64,000 nt of DNA from NCBI GenBank assembly GCA_037102815.1, contig BTPP01000009.1, positions 186,001 through 250,000 of the forward strand, given 5' to 3'. The position numbers and the translations under genes are program-made. Origin of the DNA: Neurospora intermedia (lineage: Eukaryota; Ascomycota; Sordariomycetes; Sordariales; Sordariaceae). This document shows positions 9,092 through 21,866 of the stretch, piece by piece (the first letter of the stretch is position 1; the number at the start of each line of letters is the position of its first letter). The notes beneath the pieces were generated by a model that saw only the letters and a list, made by a program, of their open reading frames with translations, ran no database searches and was not told where the DNA came from.

Positions 9092-12000
9092 AAATACTGG
9101 TATTGCCGATAGCATGGCCGAGGGAATGGAGCGATTAGATCTTTCAGAAAGTGAAGAGAATCCGGAGGGTTTGGGGAATGTTTGGGAATGTGAAGAGGAT
9201 GGGAGAGAGGGGAGTAACATTCTGAAACTTCTGGCGTCCGGGGGGAAATTGGTACGAACAGGGTGGGAGATGAGGAGGAGACGTAGGAGGATTTAATTGC
9301 TGTTCTCGGATACAAAGGAGAGATGGATGCCGCCTTGCCAAGCGGAGAGAAGGATACTGGGAGCGTGTGTGGTATGTCAGCGTTCGTTGTGGTATCGTTG
9401 TTCCCGTTCTGTTGTTGATGTTGTTTTTGTTGGCCAGCAGTGGGTATGTTTGCCGTTGGTTGTCGGTTGATGATGTTTTCGCTACTTCAAGTTGTCTCTT
9501 TTTTTGTCTTCTGTTTTCTTGTCTGGTCCCGGACCTTACCTACCTACCCTACACACTACTACAGCTTTACTCAAGCTGATGGATGACGGCATGATCAATT
9601 TCAGTTCTTTTCATTGTCATACACTGCTTGCTACTTCCAGCTTCTTTCGCTTTTGACGAATTCGCTATACATAGACATTTGGCTGGTTTCTGGTCTCTCT
9701 TTCCTTTCGTTTTCGCGCTTCTTCTTTCCGTCTTCTTCCTTGCCCTTTCGGTCTTTGTCTCTCTTGGGCTCTTTCGTTTTATGCGTTCTCATTGAATCGT
9801 GCTCCCTCTCTGGACATCAAGGAAGATAACGCCATATTCTTTACCATGAGCGATGATGGATTTGAGTCACCTTCCTTTTCTTCCCCTTCTTCTTTTTCTT
9901 CATGATGTGGTGCAGGACCGAAATGATGAATGAATAGACGATCACTTACCCCTTGCACCCACGTAATGCATGTACCTTGCCTACCTACAGGTACACCTAC
10001 CTCACTTGAGAACTTAACTGATTCTGTCAATACCTTTCCACAAAACTCTTACAGCCTCGAAATCTGAAGTTTCCATCCTCTCTGACTGTCAAATATATCA
10101 AAACCCCCAAAGGAAAACAGAGTCTTTAGTGCAGTAGTACCTTGACTATCTCGGATTAGCTCTTCCCCGACGTAGCATCGTCTTACGGCGTGTTCCTCAG
10201 GCGGTCGGGCGTCGGGCGTGACAGGCATCTAGACGTAGAAAAGGGTGGGCTTAGGTTGATGCCCGTTGGCGTGGCGTATTCAGTTTGCCGATCGGTAAAA
10301 GACGGGAGACGGTAACGGGTCGGGTGTCGCAACCACTACGCGCAAGGCTTGGCCACCCCTTCTTTTAGCAAGGGGCGGCACGCAATGCGGTTATAACGGC
10401 ATATTGACGAATTCACTTTAAAACCGGGGAGAATGTTTTGTGATTTGGGTTCTTGGCGTCTACCTCTTATCGAGCGTTCTACTTGTTATATATATAGAGA
10501 TATATCTATCATAGTTCTTGGAGGGGGAGGGGGGAAGAGGAGGGGAGAGGGGTGGGGAGGTACACAGTCGCGTGCTTCGAGGATCGAAATCGAAGGGAGA
10601 GAGACAGCGTGAGACAGCCGGGAGGGAATGCCCCTGTCTTATCTGGGAGAAAAGACAACCTAACTGCGTTGTTCGGATTCGGACCACTCACTGGAGGTGG
10701 CCAGTTCCTTTTCACCTAGAGGTACACTACACTAGTAGGTAACTACTAGTTTGGACGATAGTATCGCTGCATGTTGATCGCCACTCACCACCACGGTCAC
10801 TACCAAATCCTGCCCAACACTGTACGCAGGTGCATCAAGGTGTGACATTGCTGCGATAAGGCTGCCAGGGCTGTTTGTAGGTACATGTGGGATCAGAATC
10901 TTAACACGCGAGAACGAAAGGAGGAAGAAAAAATGACATCGACGACCTCAATGAGTTTGACCCCTCCATAGCCGGTTGCACGTGAGAAAGGTACAGGGCT
11001 TTTGCAATTTCCAAAACAAAGAATTCGCCTGCTGCGACTGCCACCGTCGTCAGCCAAGGCGTTGTTTGGTCGTGTGCAATCGCTGTGTCTGAGTACTCCT
11101 CTTTGTGTTTTTGATGGTTGGGAATTTCATGACGCCGTCCTCCAAACTACTTTGTCGCCGCAATGCAAGCCAAGCCAGGTGTTTACACAGTACGCTTGTC
11201 AGAAGTAGACCAAAGAGAAAAGCAATGGCAATGATTTTGCGCCATGTGGAATCGGGACCGAGTTGATTGGGGGCTAGTGTTATGGGGGTAAAGTGTTGGT
11301 TGTGTGTGCTTCCGTTTCGAGGTGCGCAAGCGTCATGGCAAGTGGCGGACGAGAATGCCCAAAAGGGGAGGGAAGGAGGGGATCAAAAAGTTGGGTTATT
11401 ATGTGACTAACAGGCGTAGAGGAGAAAAGAATTAAAAAGAGTGTAGATTCTTCACTGGGGGCTTAAGGGGCGGTAGATGGGGGTCAAGGACTGGTGCGCT
11501 CGATTGGGAATTTTGCAACTCGGCTTGAAATTTCTAGGCTTTGGGCAAATTCGAAGGCGAAGATCGAAGCGATCAACGGCGAGTCATAAACCAAATCCCA
11601 AATTCTAGAATGGGCGAGACCTGTTAGACCAAACTCTTGGGTCGTGGTCTGGTTCTTTCCTTTGGAGTTCGAGATGGAACTGGACTTGGAGGAACTGAAG
11701 GGACTGAAACACTGTTTGGGAAGTGTCAACTTGTACGTTCCTGATGCGCGAGGGGACGGGCTCCCCACGGGGGTCGGTTGATCGTGGCTTCTGGGATCCC
11801 GTCTGTCTGGGGAAAACTGAAGGAGAGACGTCTGAGATCAAAGCAGAATTCGAACTTCAACTTGACTCGCCTACACAGTACACCATACACATCGACAATG
11901 TGAAGACTGCTCGAATGACGGTTGAGGCGTTCAGTTGCCATCAGTCAACCGCCATCGTTCATCGAAACTGACCGGCATGACCAGACAGGTGAGGGGTAAC

Positions 12001-13172
12001 ACACCCCCAAGACCCCAATCATGCAAGTACGACCATTGTTTTGGCCGAAGTCGGTTGACTCTTTTTCTCACCAAGTACTACTTCCAGTTCGAGTCACCAA
12101 AACTCTTGTGTCTCCAAGTCAAATAGTAAGCAGACCCCCAAAAAGAAAAGAAGACATGTCCAGAAAGTGAATCAACCTTCGGCCCAACAAAACGTCGAAA
12201 GCCGAAGGAGAACGGTAAAGTGTGGAGTACCATATGGCTTGGTTCCTTGGGATTCCCCAGCATCTCTCCACCTCTCCACAAAGCAAATACCACCCTTCCC
12301 CCCCCGTCCCCCGCATATAAACCCCCGAAAAGCTGGGGTCGGCCGCTGTGGCCTGCGCCAAAGGCTCCACACGTTGGCAACCCAATCGCTGAAGCCGGTC
12401 AAGATCGACGACATGCCGGGACGGAGAACAAGGCAGTCACTGGCAGGCAAAGACGACTTTTACCTAACAAGCAAGAGACTCGGAAAAGTTGATCAGGGGT
12501 CAGAAAGAATCAGGCCAGCCAAGAACATTGAAGGTCAGTCTGTCAATAGACCAGCCAAGCGGACTGGATTTCCTTCTCAGCGGCAGTCTTACATCTACAC
12601 AGTCCACAGTCAGGACTACGTTACATCACGGGTTACCATGTGTGGTTAAACATAGCCGGACGGTCCAAGAACGACTGGACCACTCATGAGCCCATCCCGT
12701 GTTGTGGGTGTGGTACAACCTCCAACGGGAAGTGAGGAGGAGTGCTCCCCCAAGTCGTACTCGTACAGTGTCTCGAATGCCCTCCAATTAGTTGGCCGAG
12801 TACGTACCGATGATCCCTTCCTGAAGCCGTCTTGGTCAGGCCCGAGCCTACACAGTGCACTACTTAGCACGCTGAGTGAGATCCATGGCGAGCAAAAAAA
12901 GATGGAGGCCAATATTGGGGAGCCATGGAAAACCCTGACCTTATTGAAAGGCTGGTGTTGGAATCCGGGGACTGGGGATGATGGGGACTGAGGAGGAAAA
13001 AAAAACGTATATCTTCCCCCGGTGCCCCGGATTTGGTGTTCCGTCTTCGTCGCCTGTGTTATCCCCGTGTCTCTTTCTTCATCATTCACTTTCTCCCTGA
13101 CACCAGCTTCCTAGAAAGTTGACACACACTTGGGGCTTGCTTGGTGTAAGTGACCAAGCGTTCACCTTAACC
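9092..13172. other. Long intergenic gap, about 4.1 kb
   Basis: No protein-coding gene or tRNA/5S gene that I can support. It includes long pyrimidine-rich stretches (9480-9800), a GC-rich patch (10200-10400) and TACCT/AGGTA motifs (9980-10000, 10714-10724). The largest open frames (12167-12649 plus, 12646-13089 minus) have no domain, biased composition or credible splicing. It may hold a long UTR, non-coding transcript or a distant promoter for the sugar transporter. Confidence 0.4.
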
Positions 13173-15374
13173 ATGGGCCACAATCCAGACCTGGACAGCA
13201 GCGGCATTGCCGGGTAAGTCTTTAGTTCCACAAGTCTCCTCAAGTTCTCCCAAGAAGACCTGTTTTACTAACACCCATCCAGAGAACCCAAGGGTGTCAC
13301 CGGCTCGCACATTGAACAAACCTCGTCCAACCTCGAAGCCAACGTTAACCTCGAAGCCAAACTCAAGAACCCGCTCGAAGGCCTTTCCCGCGTTGAGCTC
13401 CTGTCACGCGTCGAGACCTTTTGCGCCGAAAAGAACCTAACCGAACACCTCCCTCTCTTCCGCAAAGGAGCACTCATCGCCCAATCCCCGGACAACTATG
13501 CGTCCATCTCGGGCCCGGAAGCCTTGGATGATGAGGAGAAGGCAGTACTTTTGAAGGAGGTCGAACACAAGTGGAGGCTGCCGGCAAGACTGTTCCTGAC
13601 GATTGCGACTTGCTCGATCGGTGCTGCTGTCCAAGGTTGGGATCAGACGGGCACAAATGGCGCGAATATCTTCTTCCCCAACTATTACGGTATCGGAGGG
13701 GACACTGCGAGAGAGAAGTTGCTTGTCGGATTGATCAATGCCGGGCCTTATATTGGGAGCGCGTAAGTTTACTCTTTTTCTTGTTTCCCTCGTTCAACAG
13801 ACATGGTGATTTCCTGCAGTGGTCGGTTCAATACTGACTAACATTAAACAGATTCATCGGTTGCTGGCTTTCTGATCCTATCAACAACTGGATCGGTCGT
13901 CGTGGTGTTATCTTTGTCTCTGCTCACTTCTGTATCTGGCCCGTCATCGGTTCTGCTTTCTGTCACACATGGCCCCAGCAACTTGCCTGCCGTCTGCTGA
14001 TGGGTATCGGTATGGGTGTGAAGGCATCAACGGTGCCGATTTATGCCGCGGAAAACTCGCCTGCTTCTATTCGAGGTGCGCTGGTTATGTCATGGCGTGA
14101 GTACTCCCAAGTGTTCCTTACTACAGCCCCCTCGGCACAATTGATGAAAGATGCTGACACCAGACCTTTCAGAAATGTGGACAGCCTTCGGCATCTTCTT
14201 GGGCACTGCCTTTAACCTTGCCGTCTTCCACGCCAGCTCCAACGTCAACTGGCGCCTCATGCTCGGTGCCCCCTTCATTCCCGCCGTGCCCCTGCTTCTG
14301 CTCATCTATCTCTGCCCCGAGTCCCCGCGCTGGTATATGAAGAAAGGCCGCTACCCAGAAGCCTGGAAATCCATGGTCAAGCTACGCAACCACCCTATCC
14401 AAGTTGCCCGCGACATGTTCTACATCCACTCGCAATTGGAAGTCGAGCACCAGCTACTCGCCGGCTCCAACTATGCCAAGCGCTTCGTCGAGCTCTTCAC
14501 CGTCCCTCGTGTTCGCCGCGCCACCCTCGCCGCTTTTACCGTCATGATTGCCCAGCAGATGTGCGGAATCAACATCATTGCCTTTTACAGCACCACCATT
14601 TTCAAGGATTCCGGCTCCACCGAATTCCAAGCCCTGCTTTCCTCCTTCGGCTTCGGTCTAGTCAACTGGCTCTTTGCCTTCCCCGCCTTCTGGACCATCG
14701 ACACCTTTGGTCGGCGCTCTCTGCTTCTCTTCACTTTCCCGCAAATGATGTGGACCTTACTAGCAGCCGGCCTTTTCACCTTGCTCGACATGGGCCCCGC
14801 CCGGACCGGCCTCGTTGCCTTATTCGTCTTCCTCTTCGCCGCGTTCTACTCCCCCGGTGAAGGTCCTGTCCCCTTCACCTACTCGGCCGAAGTCTTCCCC
14901 CTCTCTCACAGAGAAGTAGGCATGGGCTTCGCCGTCGCCACCTGCCTCTTCTGGGCATCTGTTTTGGGCATTACCTTCCCTTTCTTGCTTGACTCTCTCG
15001 GCACCGTCGGCGCCTTTGGTTTGTACGCGGGCTTCAATCTGGTGGCGTTTATTGCCATCTTCTTGGTCGTGCCTGAGACGAAGCAGAAGACGCTTGAGGA
15101 GTTGGATTATGTCTTTGCTGTGAAGACGAGCAAGTTCATGTCGTACCAGTGCACCAAGGCGCTGCCGTGGTTTATCAAGAGGTGGGTGTTTTGGCAGAGG
15201 AATGCGAAGCTGGAGCCACTTTATGAGTTTGATCGGATCAAGGAGGCGGAGAAGGAGAGGAGAGCAGAACAGGAGAGGAGGGCAAAGGAGACGGGAACTA
15301 TTACCTCCACTGCTACAGGGGCCGAGTTGGATGAGAAGAAGGGACTGAGCCATGTGAATGCTCCTAATGCTTAG
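13173..15374 (+). CDS. Sugar/polyol H+ symporter (MFS, sugar porter family)
   Basis: Exons 13173-13213, 13283-13762, 13852-14096 and 14173-15374 give 655 residues. Introns have GTAAGT/GTGAGT donors and CTAAC branch sites. About 110 cytosolic residues precede the first helix, which carries the GWDQTGTNGANIFFP block. The sugar-porter signatures follow: DxxGRR-type loop (DPINNWIGRRG), RLLMGIGMGVKASTVPIYAAE, the PESPRWYMKKGR loop after helix 6, QQMCGINIIAFYSTTIF in helix 7, FGRRSLLLF, and PETKQKTLEELDYVF after helix 12. The long N-terminus and GWDQ/ANIFFP motif place it in the fungal inositol/polyol-like branch, but substrate is not certain. The C-tail is charged (EKERRAEQERRAKE). It should lie in the plasma membrane. 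The nearest gene downstream in the same direction starts 515 bases away. Confidence 0.9.
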
Positions 15375-15888
15375 GTAGACAGGGGACGGTTCGGTTTGGT
15401 TGATGCGTTGTTGGTCCGTCTTGGAGATTTTCATGTGGTTTGGATGGATGGTTTATGATATCTCTTTCCTGTCGTTCCTTGGGTCATGTCCTCATGTGTT
15501 ACACGCTTCCAATTCTGATACCACTAGAAAAGTTTAAGCAAATAAATAAAATTTGATGGTATGTCGTGTAGTTCCAACTATCATTAGAGGTACCGAAGTC
15601 GGCTGCCGGTGATTCGTCGTCGGTGCACTATTTGGCCGAAGTTGGCGAACTGGTGTGGTGTAGTGGTTCACGACAAGGACTGGCGGGCTTTGCATTGTTT
15701 GACCTTATCGTCCACTAGTAAATAACGGGTAATAATTCCCCGTACCCCTCAGGTACGTCACTGACAAGTGGAACCTTTGTTATCAGCCATGTTATCAAAA
15801 ATGCAGAACGTATAATGACTCTTTCTGTATGTGAAGAGGCCAACATGAACAACACCTAGAGAGATCGAGTTGTTCGCTCATTTTTGCA
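15375..15888. other. Intergenic
   Basis: Holds the transporter 3' region and the promoter of the DUF3445 gene. An AGAGGTACC motif lies at 15585-15595. Nothing else seen. Confidence 0.5.
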
Positions 15889-17164
15889 ATGATCACCACT
15901 TCATTGACCGGCTTTACCGTCTTATTCTTCGTTGTCCTGGCCGTAGCGGCTCATCTGTGGCTCCGTTCCCGTCAGAGATGTACCAACTCATCGCCGTCTG
16001 TCGACGAGAAAACACCATTCCTTCACGGTAGCACCTGCGATCAACAAAATGACAAAACGGACGAAGCAACCATTGTCCCCTTGCCGGACTTTGACTGGAA
16101 AACGACTGAGCCGCTGAAGCTCCGACCCTTCAAGCCCAAATACCACATCACCATGGGTACCGCAATCCCTTCCTTCGTCCGTGCTCCTTATATCCATCTC
16201 CAACCACTAATACTTCACCACCATAGGCCTCCAAAACAGCACCCCCTCAGACCTCATCCTAATGGACAGCAACTACCTCTACCGTATCCATTCCCGCCAG
16301 GGGATTCTCTCCCTCCATGCCGCCGAAGTCATGGGCGTTCTTCCGGAAGGTCAGGCCGCTGTCAAGGAGCTATACACGTACCTGCTAGGCGAATACCTCC
16401 CCGTCCGGTATCCGACCATGTTCCGCATCGTATCTCCCTATCCCGGTTGCCCCGACACGACTTTCCAAAACTTGATCACCAACTCGTCCTTTCCAATTTC
16501 TCCGCCTCCCTCCGACCCCCTCGACTGTTTGAGGGCGATAGCCCAGACAGTAGAAGACGATTTCTTCCTCTTGCTTCCCTTCCCGAAACCCAACTCCCCC
16601 ACCAGCGAGATGGAGCATAAGTGCGTCGCCTTCATGAACCTGCACCCCTCCGGCTTTTCTCCCTCCTCCAAACTCGGTCTGCCCCTTTCCCAGATCCACG
16701 CTCCCGTACCCTCCTACGAGAAGATCGGGCCGTCAATGGAACGCTTCTTTGCCCGTTTGTCCTGCGACAAGCTCGTCAAGAGGATGAATTGGGCTATGCA
16801 GTTACATCCCGACCTCTATTGTCCGGGCGGCAACCACGTGCATCAGGAGGACTTGGATACATTGGAGGAGGTGACGGAGTTTGGGGATGAAGAGGCGGAG
16901 AAGGCGAGATTGAGGGTTGAGTTGCAGGGGGTTTGGAGACTGAGAAAAACGGAGGCGGTGGTTTTTGGGTTCAAGACTTATATGTATGGACTTGTGGAGG
17001 TAAAAGAGGAGGTTCTGGAAATGGAGGATGGGGGGACGATGAAGACGGGCGAGGCATTGGCGCAGGCGATTGAGGGATTGGGAGAGGGGAATGCGCCGGG
17101 AATGTGGACGTATAAGGGGGCCGTGAGGTGGGGAGCGGCGGTGGCTCGGTGGTTGAGGAGTTGA
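15889..17164 (+). CDS. DUF3445 / heme-dependent oxidative N-demethylase-like protein
   Basis: Exons 15889-16156 and 16227-17164 give 401 residues. The 70-nt intron has a weak GTACCG donor, a CTAAT branch site and a TAG acceptor, and it restores the family match YHITMGLQNSTPSDLILMD. An N-terminal membrane segment (residues 5-23) is followed by a short linker. The DUF3445 domain shows the family landmarks FKPKYHITMGL, NYLYRIHSRQ, the QRYP-equivalent VRYPTMFRI, a VEDDFFLLL segment, HPSGFSPSSKLGLPLSQIHA, PVPSYEKIGPSMERFFARL and a NW..Q.HPDLY motif. Bacterial relatives are heme enzymes that oxidatively demethylate amines; the fungal members are mostly uncharacterised, so substrate is unknown. The membrane anchor suggests an ER or other endomembrane location. 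Confidence 0.8.
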
Positions 17165-17703
17165 TGGGAAGGAACTGAAGGCCTGTTGAAGAAGTTGCGA
17201 TGCTTTGGTGTCAGCTTACCTTGATGAGGCAAGAGAGATGATGGAGAAGGGAGCAACGGATGTAGGACGACCGAGGCGGCCATGACCCGATGTCGGAGGA
17301 CGGAGAGGTCGGGGTTTAGCATTTTGATCCGGATTACAACAAATTGATAATCCCTGAATAACACTACCGGTGTTAGGTAGATGTATCATGATGTAGTCAG
17401 CTTCCCCGTCCCGACAGTCATCGATTGAGGCACAAGGGGACATCGTTTTCCCTCTACACAGTTCTTAACCCCGAACTGTCCCCCGATTGGAGCGACTTGT
17501 CTCGGTAACGGGGCTGGACGACAAACGGTCAAGACGGCGCTAGGGGATGTCAGCCAATCACCACCGACCGCCCCGTGTTGGCCGGGGTTGACATCTCCGA
17601 GATGATCTGATAAGCAGCTCGGAGTTAACCAGGACACCATTTCTTGGCGTTGTATTCTTATAAGTCGACTGCTTACCTCTTTTTTGATTTTGATCTGATA
17701 GTA
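17165..17703. other. Intergenic
   Basis: 3' region of the DUF3445 gene and promoter of the FAD oxidoreductase gene. No gene, repeat or RNA seen. A GC-rich stretch lies at 17530-17590. Confidence 0.45.
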
Positions 17704-19392
17704 ATGAAGTACTTCCCAAGACTCTCGTTGATCTCTACGCCTTTTGTGGTTGCTTCTGTCATTTTCTTATTCAGCTTTGTTCTTCAGATGTCCATGGATC
17801 GCGACGTGCAACAACCACAGACAGATATGGCTGCGAACGCACTCAAAAATGTGGTTGTGGTGGGAGGGTCATATGTTGGGAAGGTGAGTTAGAGCCCTTC
17901 TTGCCCATTCACGACACGAATTCCCAAGATGAAATGCTGACCATCACTTACTTAAAGGCCGCAGCCAAAGAACTCGCAAACCTCCTTCCCTCATCTCATC
18001 GGGTAAGTCTCACCACTCGTTCCATCCTCACGATCAAAACCCCCACCAACTAACACAGGCAACCTCCAGGTCATCCTCATAGAACCCCACACCCACTTCC
18101 ACCACCTTTTCGCCTTCCCCCGTTTCGCCATCCTCCCCTCGCATGAACACAAAGCCTTCATCCCTTACACCTCCCTCTTCTCCTCCCCTTCCTCCCATCT
18201 GATCCTCCCCGCCAAAGTCCTCTCTCTGTCCACCTCGCCCAAGAGTGGCAACTTCCTCATCCTCGACCGCCCTGTTCCCTTTCCCTCTCCCCTTTCCTCC
18301 TCCTCCTTGGAGAACACAACCAAAATCCCCTTCGACTTTCTCCTCTGCGCAACCGGCACGCGCCTTTCGCCACCAGGCACCTCCCCCCATGACAGCAAAC
18401 CTCTCTCTATTTCGTTCCTACAATCCTTCCAAAACGCCATCGCCCACCCCGAGACCAAACACGTGGTCATTGTAGGCGGCGGCGCAGTGGGGGTGCAAAT
18501 GGCTTGTGACCTCAAGGAGCTGTACCCTGCTAAGCGCGTGACGCTGGTTCACTCGCGCCAGCAGTTGATGCCTGTTTATCATGAGCGACTGAGCGAGATC
18601 ATCAAGGAGCGATTTGCTGAACTGGGGGTGGAAACGGTGCTGGGCAAAAGGGCGGTGGTGCCGGAGGAGGAGGGAGGGTGGCCACTGCCGGTGTCTGGAG
18701 ACGAAGGGAAGAAGAAGATGGAGGTGAAATTGGTGGACGGGAGTGTGGTGGAGGGGGATGTGGTTGTGCAGGCTACGGGGCAGGAGGCAAATAATGGGTT
18801 TTTGCTGGGGTTGGAGGGAAAAGAAGAGGAGAAGGGGAGGGTGATTAATCCCAGGAATGGGTTCGTCAAGGTGAAGCCGACGATGCAATTTGCTGATGAA
18901 CGGTTTTCGGAGTTCATGTTTGCTGTGGGCGATATTGCGGATTCAGGGGCGCACAAGGCAGCGAGACCGGGGATGGTGCAGGCAGCGGTGGCGGCCAGGA
19001 ATGTGGTTAAGCTGATTGAGGGAGGAAAGAATCCGGAGGAGTTGGAGAGCGTGGAGGTGCAGCCGGCGGCGATACACTTGACGCTTGGTTTGGTGAGTTT
19101 TCGGTCTCTCATGATTAGGTAGTTCCCTTCTTGAGGAGCTGAGATTGCTGACCTTTTGTGGTGGGACAGACCAAGAACATCATCTTCAGGAACTCCAACC
19201 CGGCTGATGGTCAGACCGAACCGACATTCACGTTGAAGGATGAGTAAGTCTCTCACTTTCATGTCCCGGACAGAGGGGTAAAAAAGAACATGCAGCTAAC
19301 TCATGAACAGTGGCAGTGCGGATATGGGCGTTGATCGGCTTTGGGTTATGAACGATATCAAGGTTACCAGACCGCAGGAGTATCATCTATAA
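17704..19392 (+). CDS. FSP1/AMID-like FAD-dependent NAD(P)H oxidoreductase
   Basis: Exons 17704-17883, 17958-18002, 18070-19092, 19170-19243 and 19311-19392 give 467 residues. Splice sites are GTRAGT/AG, and the second acceptor was chosen because the nearer CAG breaks the frame. The N-terminus is hydrophobic (residues 8-28, signal anchor). Two Rossmann folds are clear: the FAD-binding NVVVVGGSYVGKAAAKELA and the NAD(P)H-binding HVVIVGGGAVGVQMACDL. Further FAD contacts are the FDFLLCATGTRL segment and FMFAVGDIADSGAHKAA. The family includes mammalian FSP1/AIFM2 and fungal Amid proteins, which reduce quinones with NAD(P)H; this one could act on membrane quinone. The C-terminus (VTRPQEYHL) is short. 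The convergent MDR oxidoreductase gene ends 218 bases away. Confidence 0.88.
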
Positions 19393-19610
19393 CAATGGTA
19401 TTTTCGAGGAGGAATGGAAGGGAAATATTGGGAGGGGACAACCTCAAGAACTAGGTGATCATCCCAAGTCGAATCAGTAGCACCAGGAAGGACGAAGAAG
19501 AAGGCGCACCGTTGTTGTGTCAACAAGAAGGTATCATTGTACTATGGTATTTCATCAAAACATCAAAACCTCTACCCAATCCTGATGCCAATTCGCAATC
19601 ATTGGCACAT

Positions 19611-20789
19611 TTACTCGATCTTGATGCCAACCTTGCCGAAGTGCTTCTGGGCCCACTGTTCTCAATTGTTAGCACCCATCTCTCTCCCATCGCCAGTCGG
19701 AAACCACGGGGATAGTGACTTACCATGTACTCATAAGCCTCCTTGGCCTGGTCGAGGGTGAAGATGGTCTTGTCAACAACGGGGTGAATGTCGTTGGCCT
19801 CAATGGCAGCACACATCTCCTCCATGAGCTGCCTGCTACCGACATAGACACCGCGAACAGTGCAAATCCTGCTCAGCGTCTCGAGGATGCTCTCCTTGGG
19901 CTGAGCACCGCCGAGGAAACCAATAATGGAAATGATACCCTCATACTTGATAGCAGCCAAGCTCTGGCCGAGGGTGCCGGCACCACCGACCTCAATGATG
20001 TGGTCAACACCCTGGTTGTTGGGAGTGAGCTTGCGGGCGGTCTCGCCCCAGTTGGGGTCCTCGCGGTAGTTGATGACGTGATCGGCACCGAGCTTCTTGA
20101 GCATCTCGGCCTTCTCCTTGGAAGAGGTGGTGGCGATCACCTTGGCACCACCCGCCTTGGCGAACTGCAGAGCAAAGAGGGAGACACCACCGGTACCCTG
20201 GGTGAGGACCCACTGGCCGGGCTTGAGGGTCTTGAGGCCGTAGAGGGCGTTCCATGAGGTCAGACCGGCGCACACGAGGGTGGCGGCCTCAACGTGGTCG
20301 AGGTTGGAGGGGGTGCGGACGACGCCGTCCTCGTGGAAGACGCCGTACTGGCGGAGGGTGCCGTCGAAAACACCGCCGAGGCCCGAGGAGGCGGCGCGAG
20401 TGTCGATGTCGCCGAACTGGTGCCACTGGTTGAAGAGGGTGGTGACCTTGTCGCCCTTCTTCCACTTGCTGACCTTGGAGCCGACGGCAACAACCTCACC
20501 GGCGCCATCGGAGGCGGCAACGACGGGGAGGTCGAGGGGGAAGGGGTACTTGCCCTGTAGTTTTTTTTTTTTGTCAGTGTCTGTTGGTGCATCATGATGG
20601 GAATATGTACCTCTAGGTACTGACCTGGGGGATGATGAGATCACGGTAGTTCAAGGAAGCACCGTAGAGGCGGACGAGAACGTCGTTGTCGCCGGGCTGG
20701 GGGACGGCGCCTTGCTCCTTGACAAGGCCATCGAAGCCCTTCTCCTTGCTGGTGACAACCCACTGCGTCTGAGTAGAGGGGAGAGACAT
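19611..20789 (-). CDS. Zinc-independent MDR alcohol dehydrogenase/quinone oxidoreductase
   Basis: Exons on the minus strand are 20789-20625, 20554-19724 and 19655-19611, giving 346 residues. Donors are GTCAGT and GTAAGT, and acceptors are CAG; the first intron carries a pyrimidine run. It is a medium-chain dehydrogenase: GroES-like N-terminal domain (VRLYGASLNYRDLIIPQGKY; DLPVVAASDGAGEVVAVG), then the nucleotide fold QWVLTQGTGGVSLFALQFAK, AKVIATTSSKEKAEMLKKLG and DHIIEVGGAGTLGQS. The catalytic zinc GHE motif and the structural Cys cluster are absent, so it belongs to the zinc-free branch near quinone oxidoreductases and the YogA-like fungal proteins. NADPH is likely. Substrate unknown; cytosolic. 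The start is the first ATG and gives a typical N-terminus. Confidence 0.88.
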
Positions 20790-21866
20790 TGTGTACTAGG
20801 TATTATCGTAGATCTGGTGTAGATGAAAGACAAGATGAGATGAGATGGAGAGTGAAAAGGGTTGGATTGAAAGAGCAGAGGTAGGAAGAAGAAGGTCGAG
20901 GTATTTGTTTATGTGTCTGTCGATGGTCAATCCGTCTCCCCTCCTCGTCCACGCATGGCCAGCGATTAGTGAGCTGTATTTGTATTTGTAAACCATGATC
21001 CCCACATATCATGGAGACAGCTCCGGTCGTGACCCCACAGAAGGACGTGGGGCCTTCCAGCGCATCGTATTCATTCCCATTGAGGTATCCATCTCGTCTT
21101 TGGCAGCTGTGGCCTCTCTCCATACCTACTCATCCATCATTCTTGCCAGTCAACTATGTATTTATCGCCTAACGGTACCAGTATCTTGTATCGTGTACCC
21201 GAGGGCCGTTCTGGCCGTGTAATCCCCCCTCAGCTGATGGGATGACCGACGTCATCATTCGCGAACTTTCGTATCATCGGTAGGCCTCTAAGCGAAGTGT
21301 GCCCAGACCCCACGAGTGGAGTCGCTCCGGCTCTTCCTACCGAACCGCCCGTCTTATTTGCAACTGCCGCCGCGGTGCTACGGTACATGTACCGTCGTCT
21401 CGGCGCCGGCCCGGGCCCGTCAGCTATTGATGCCCACGTGAAATGTATGTACACTACATACACTCCCGCTTCACTGCTGTCGATATCATCAAGTTCAACC
21501 TCGCCATTCCATCCCGTACACTACAATGGGAACCACCACAGGTTAGTGGAGAAACAGCATCCGAGATCCGCAAGCGCCCCGTTACGTACATGTACACACC
21601 GCTCGGCAACACCTCCAATGACGATCTAGAATCTTCGATAACGCGGTTGTTGATTATAAACCAAGGCCCCGTATCTTCCGCCGACTGAATCGCGTTCAGT
21701 TGTCGATATTGATCGAACATTCATTCGCGCCGATCATGGTAGACTGGATTCGTCAACAGATCCAAAAGCTCTTGGGGGGGAATTCGGGGTGCTGTTATCC
21801 ACGTTTCATGTGTCAGCACACCGTCTAAAAATACCGTACCCAAGGACGACCGGAACAGGACACTTA

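Noticed and set aside
11785-11820. GGGATCCCGTC, resembling part of a dispersed 5S rRNA gene
   Set aside because: The flanking 5S sequence, including the internal control region, is absent.
12167-12649. 160-codon plus-strand open frame in the 4-kb gap
   Set aside because: Composition is unlike neighbouring genes and no family motif is visible.
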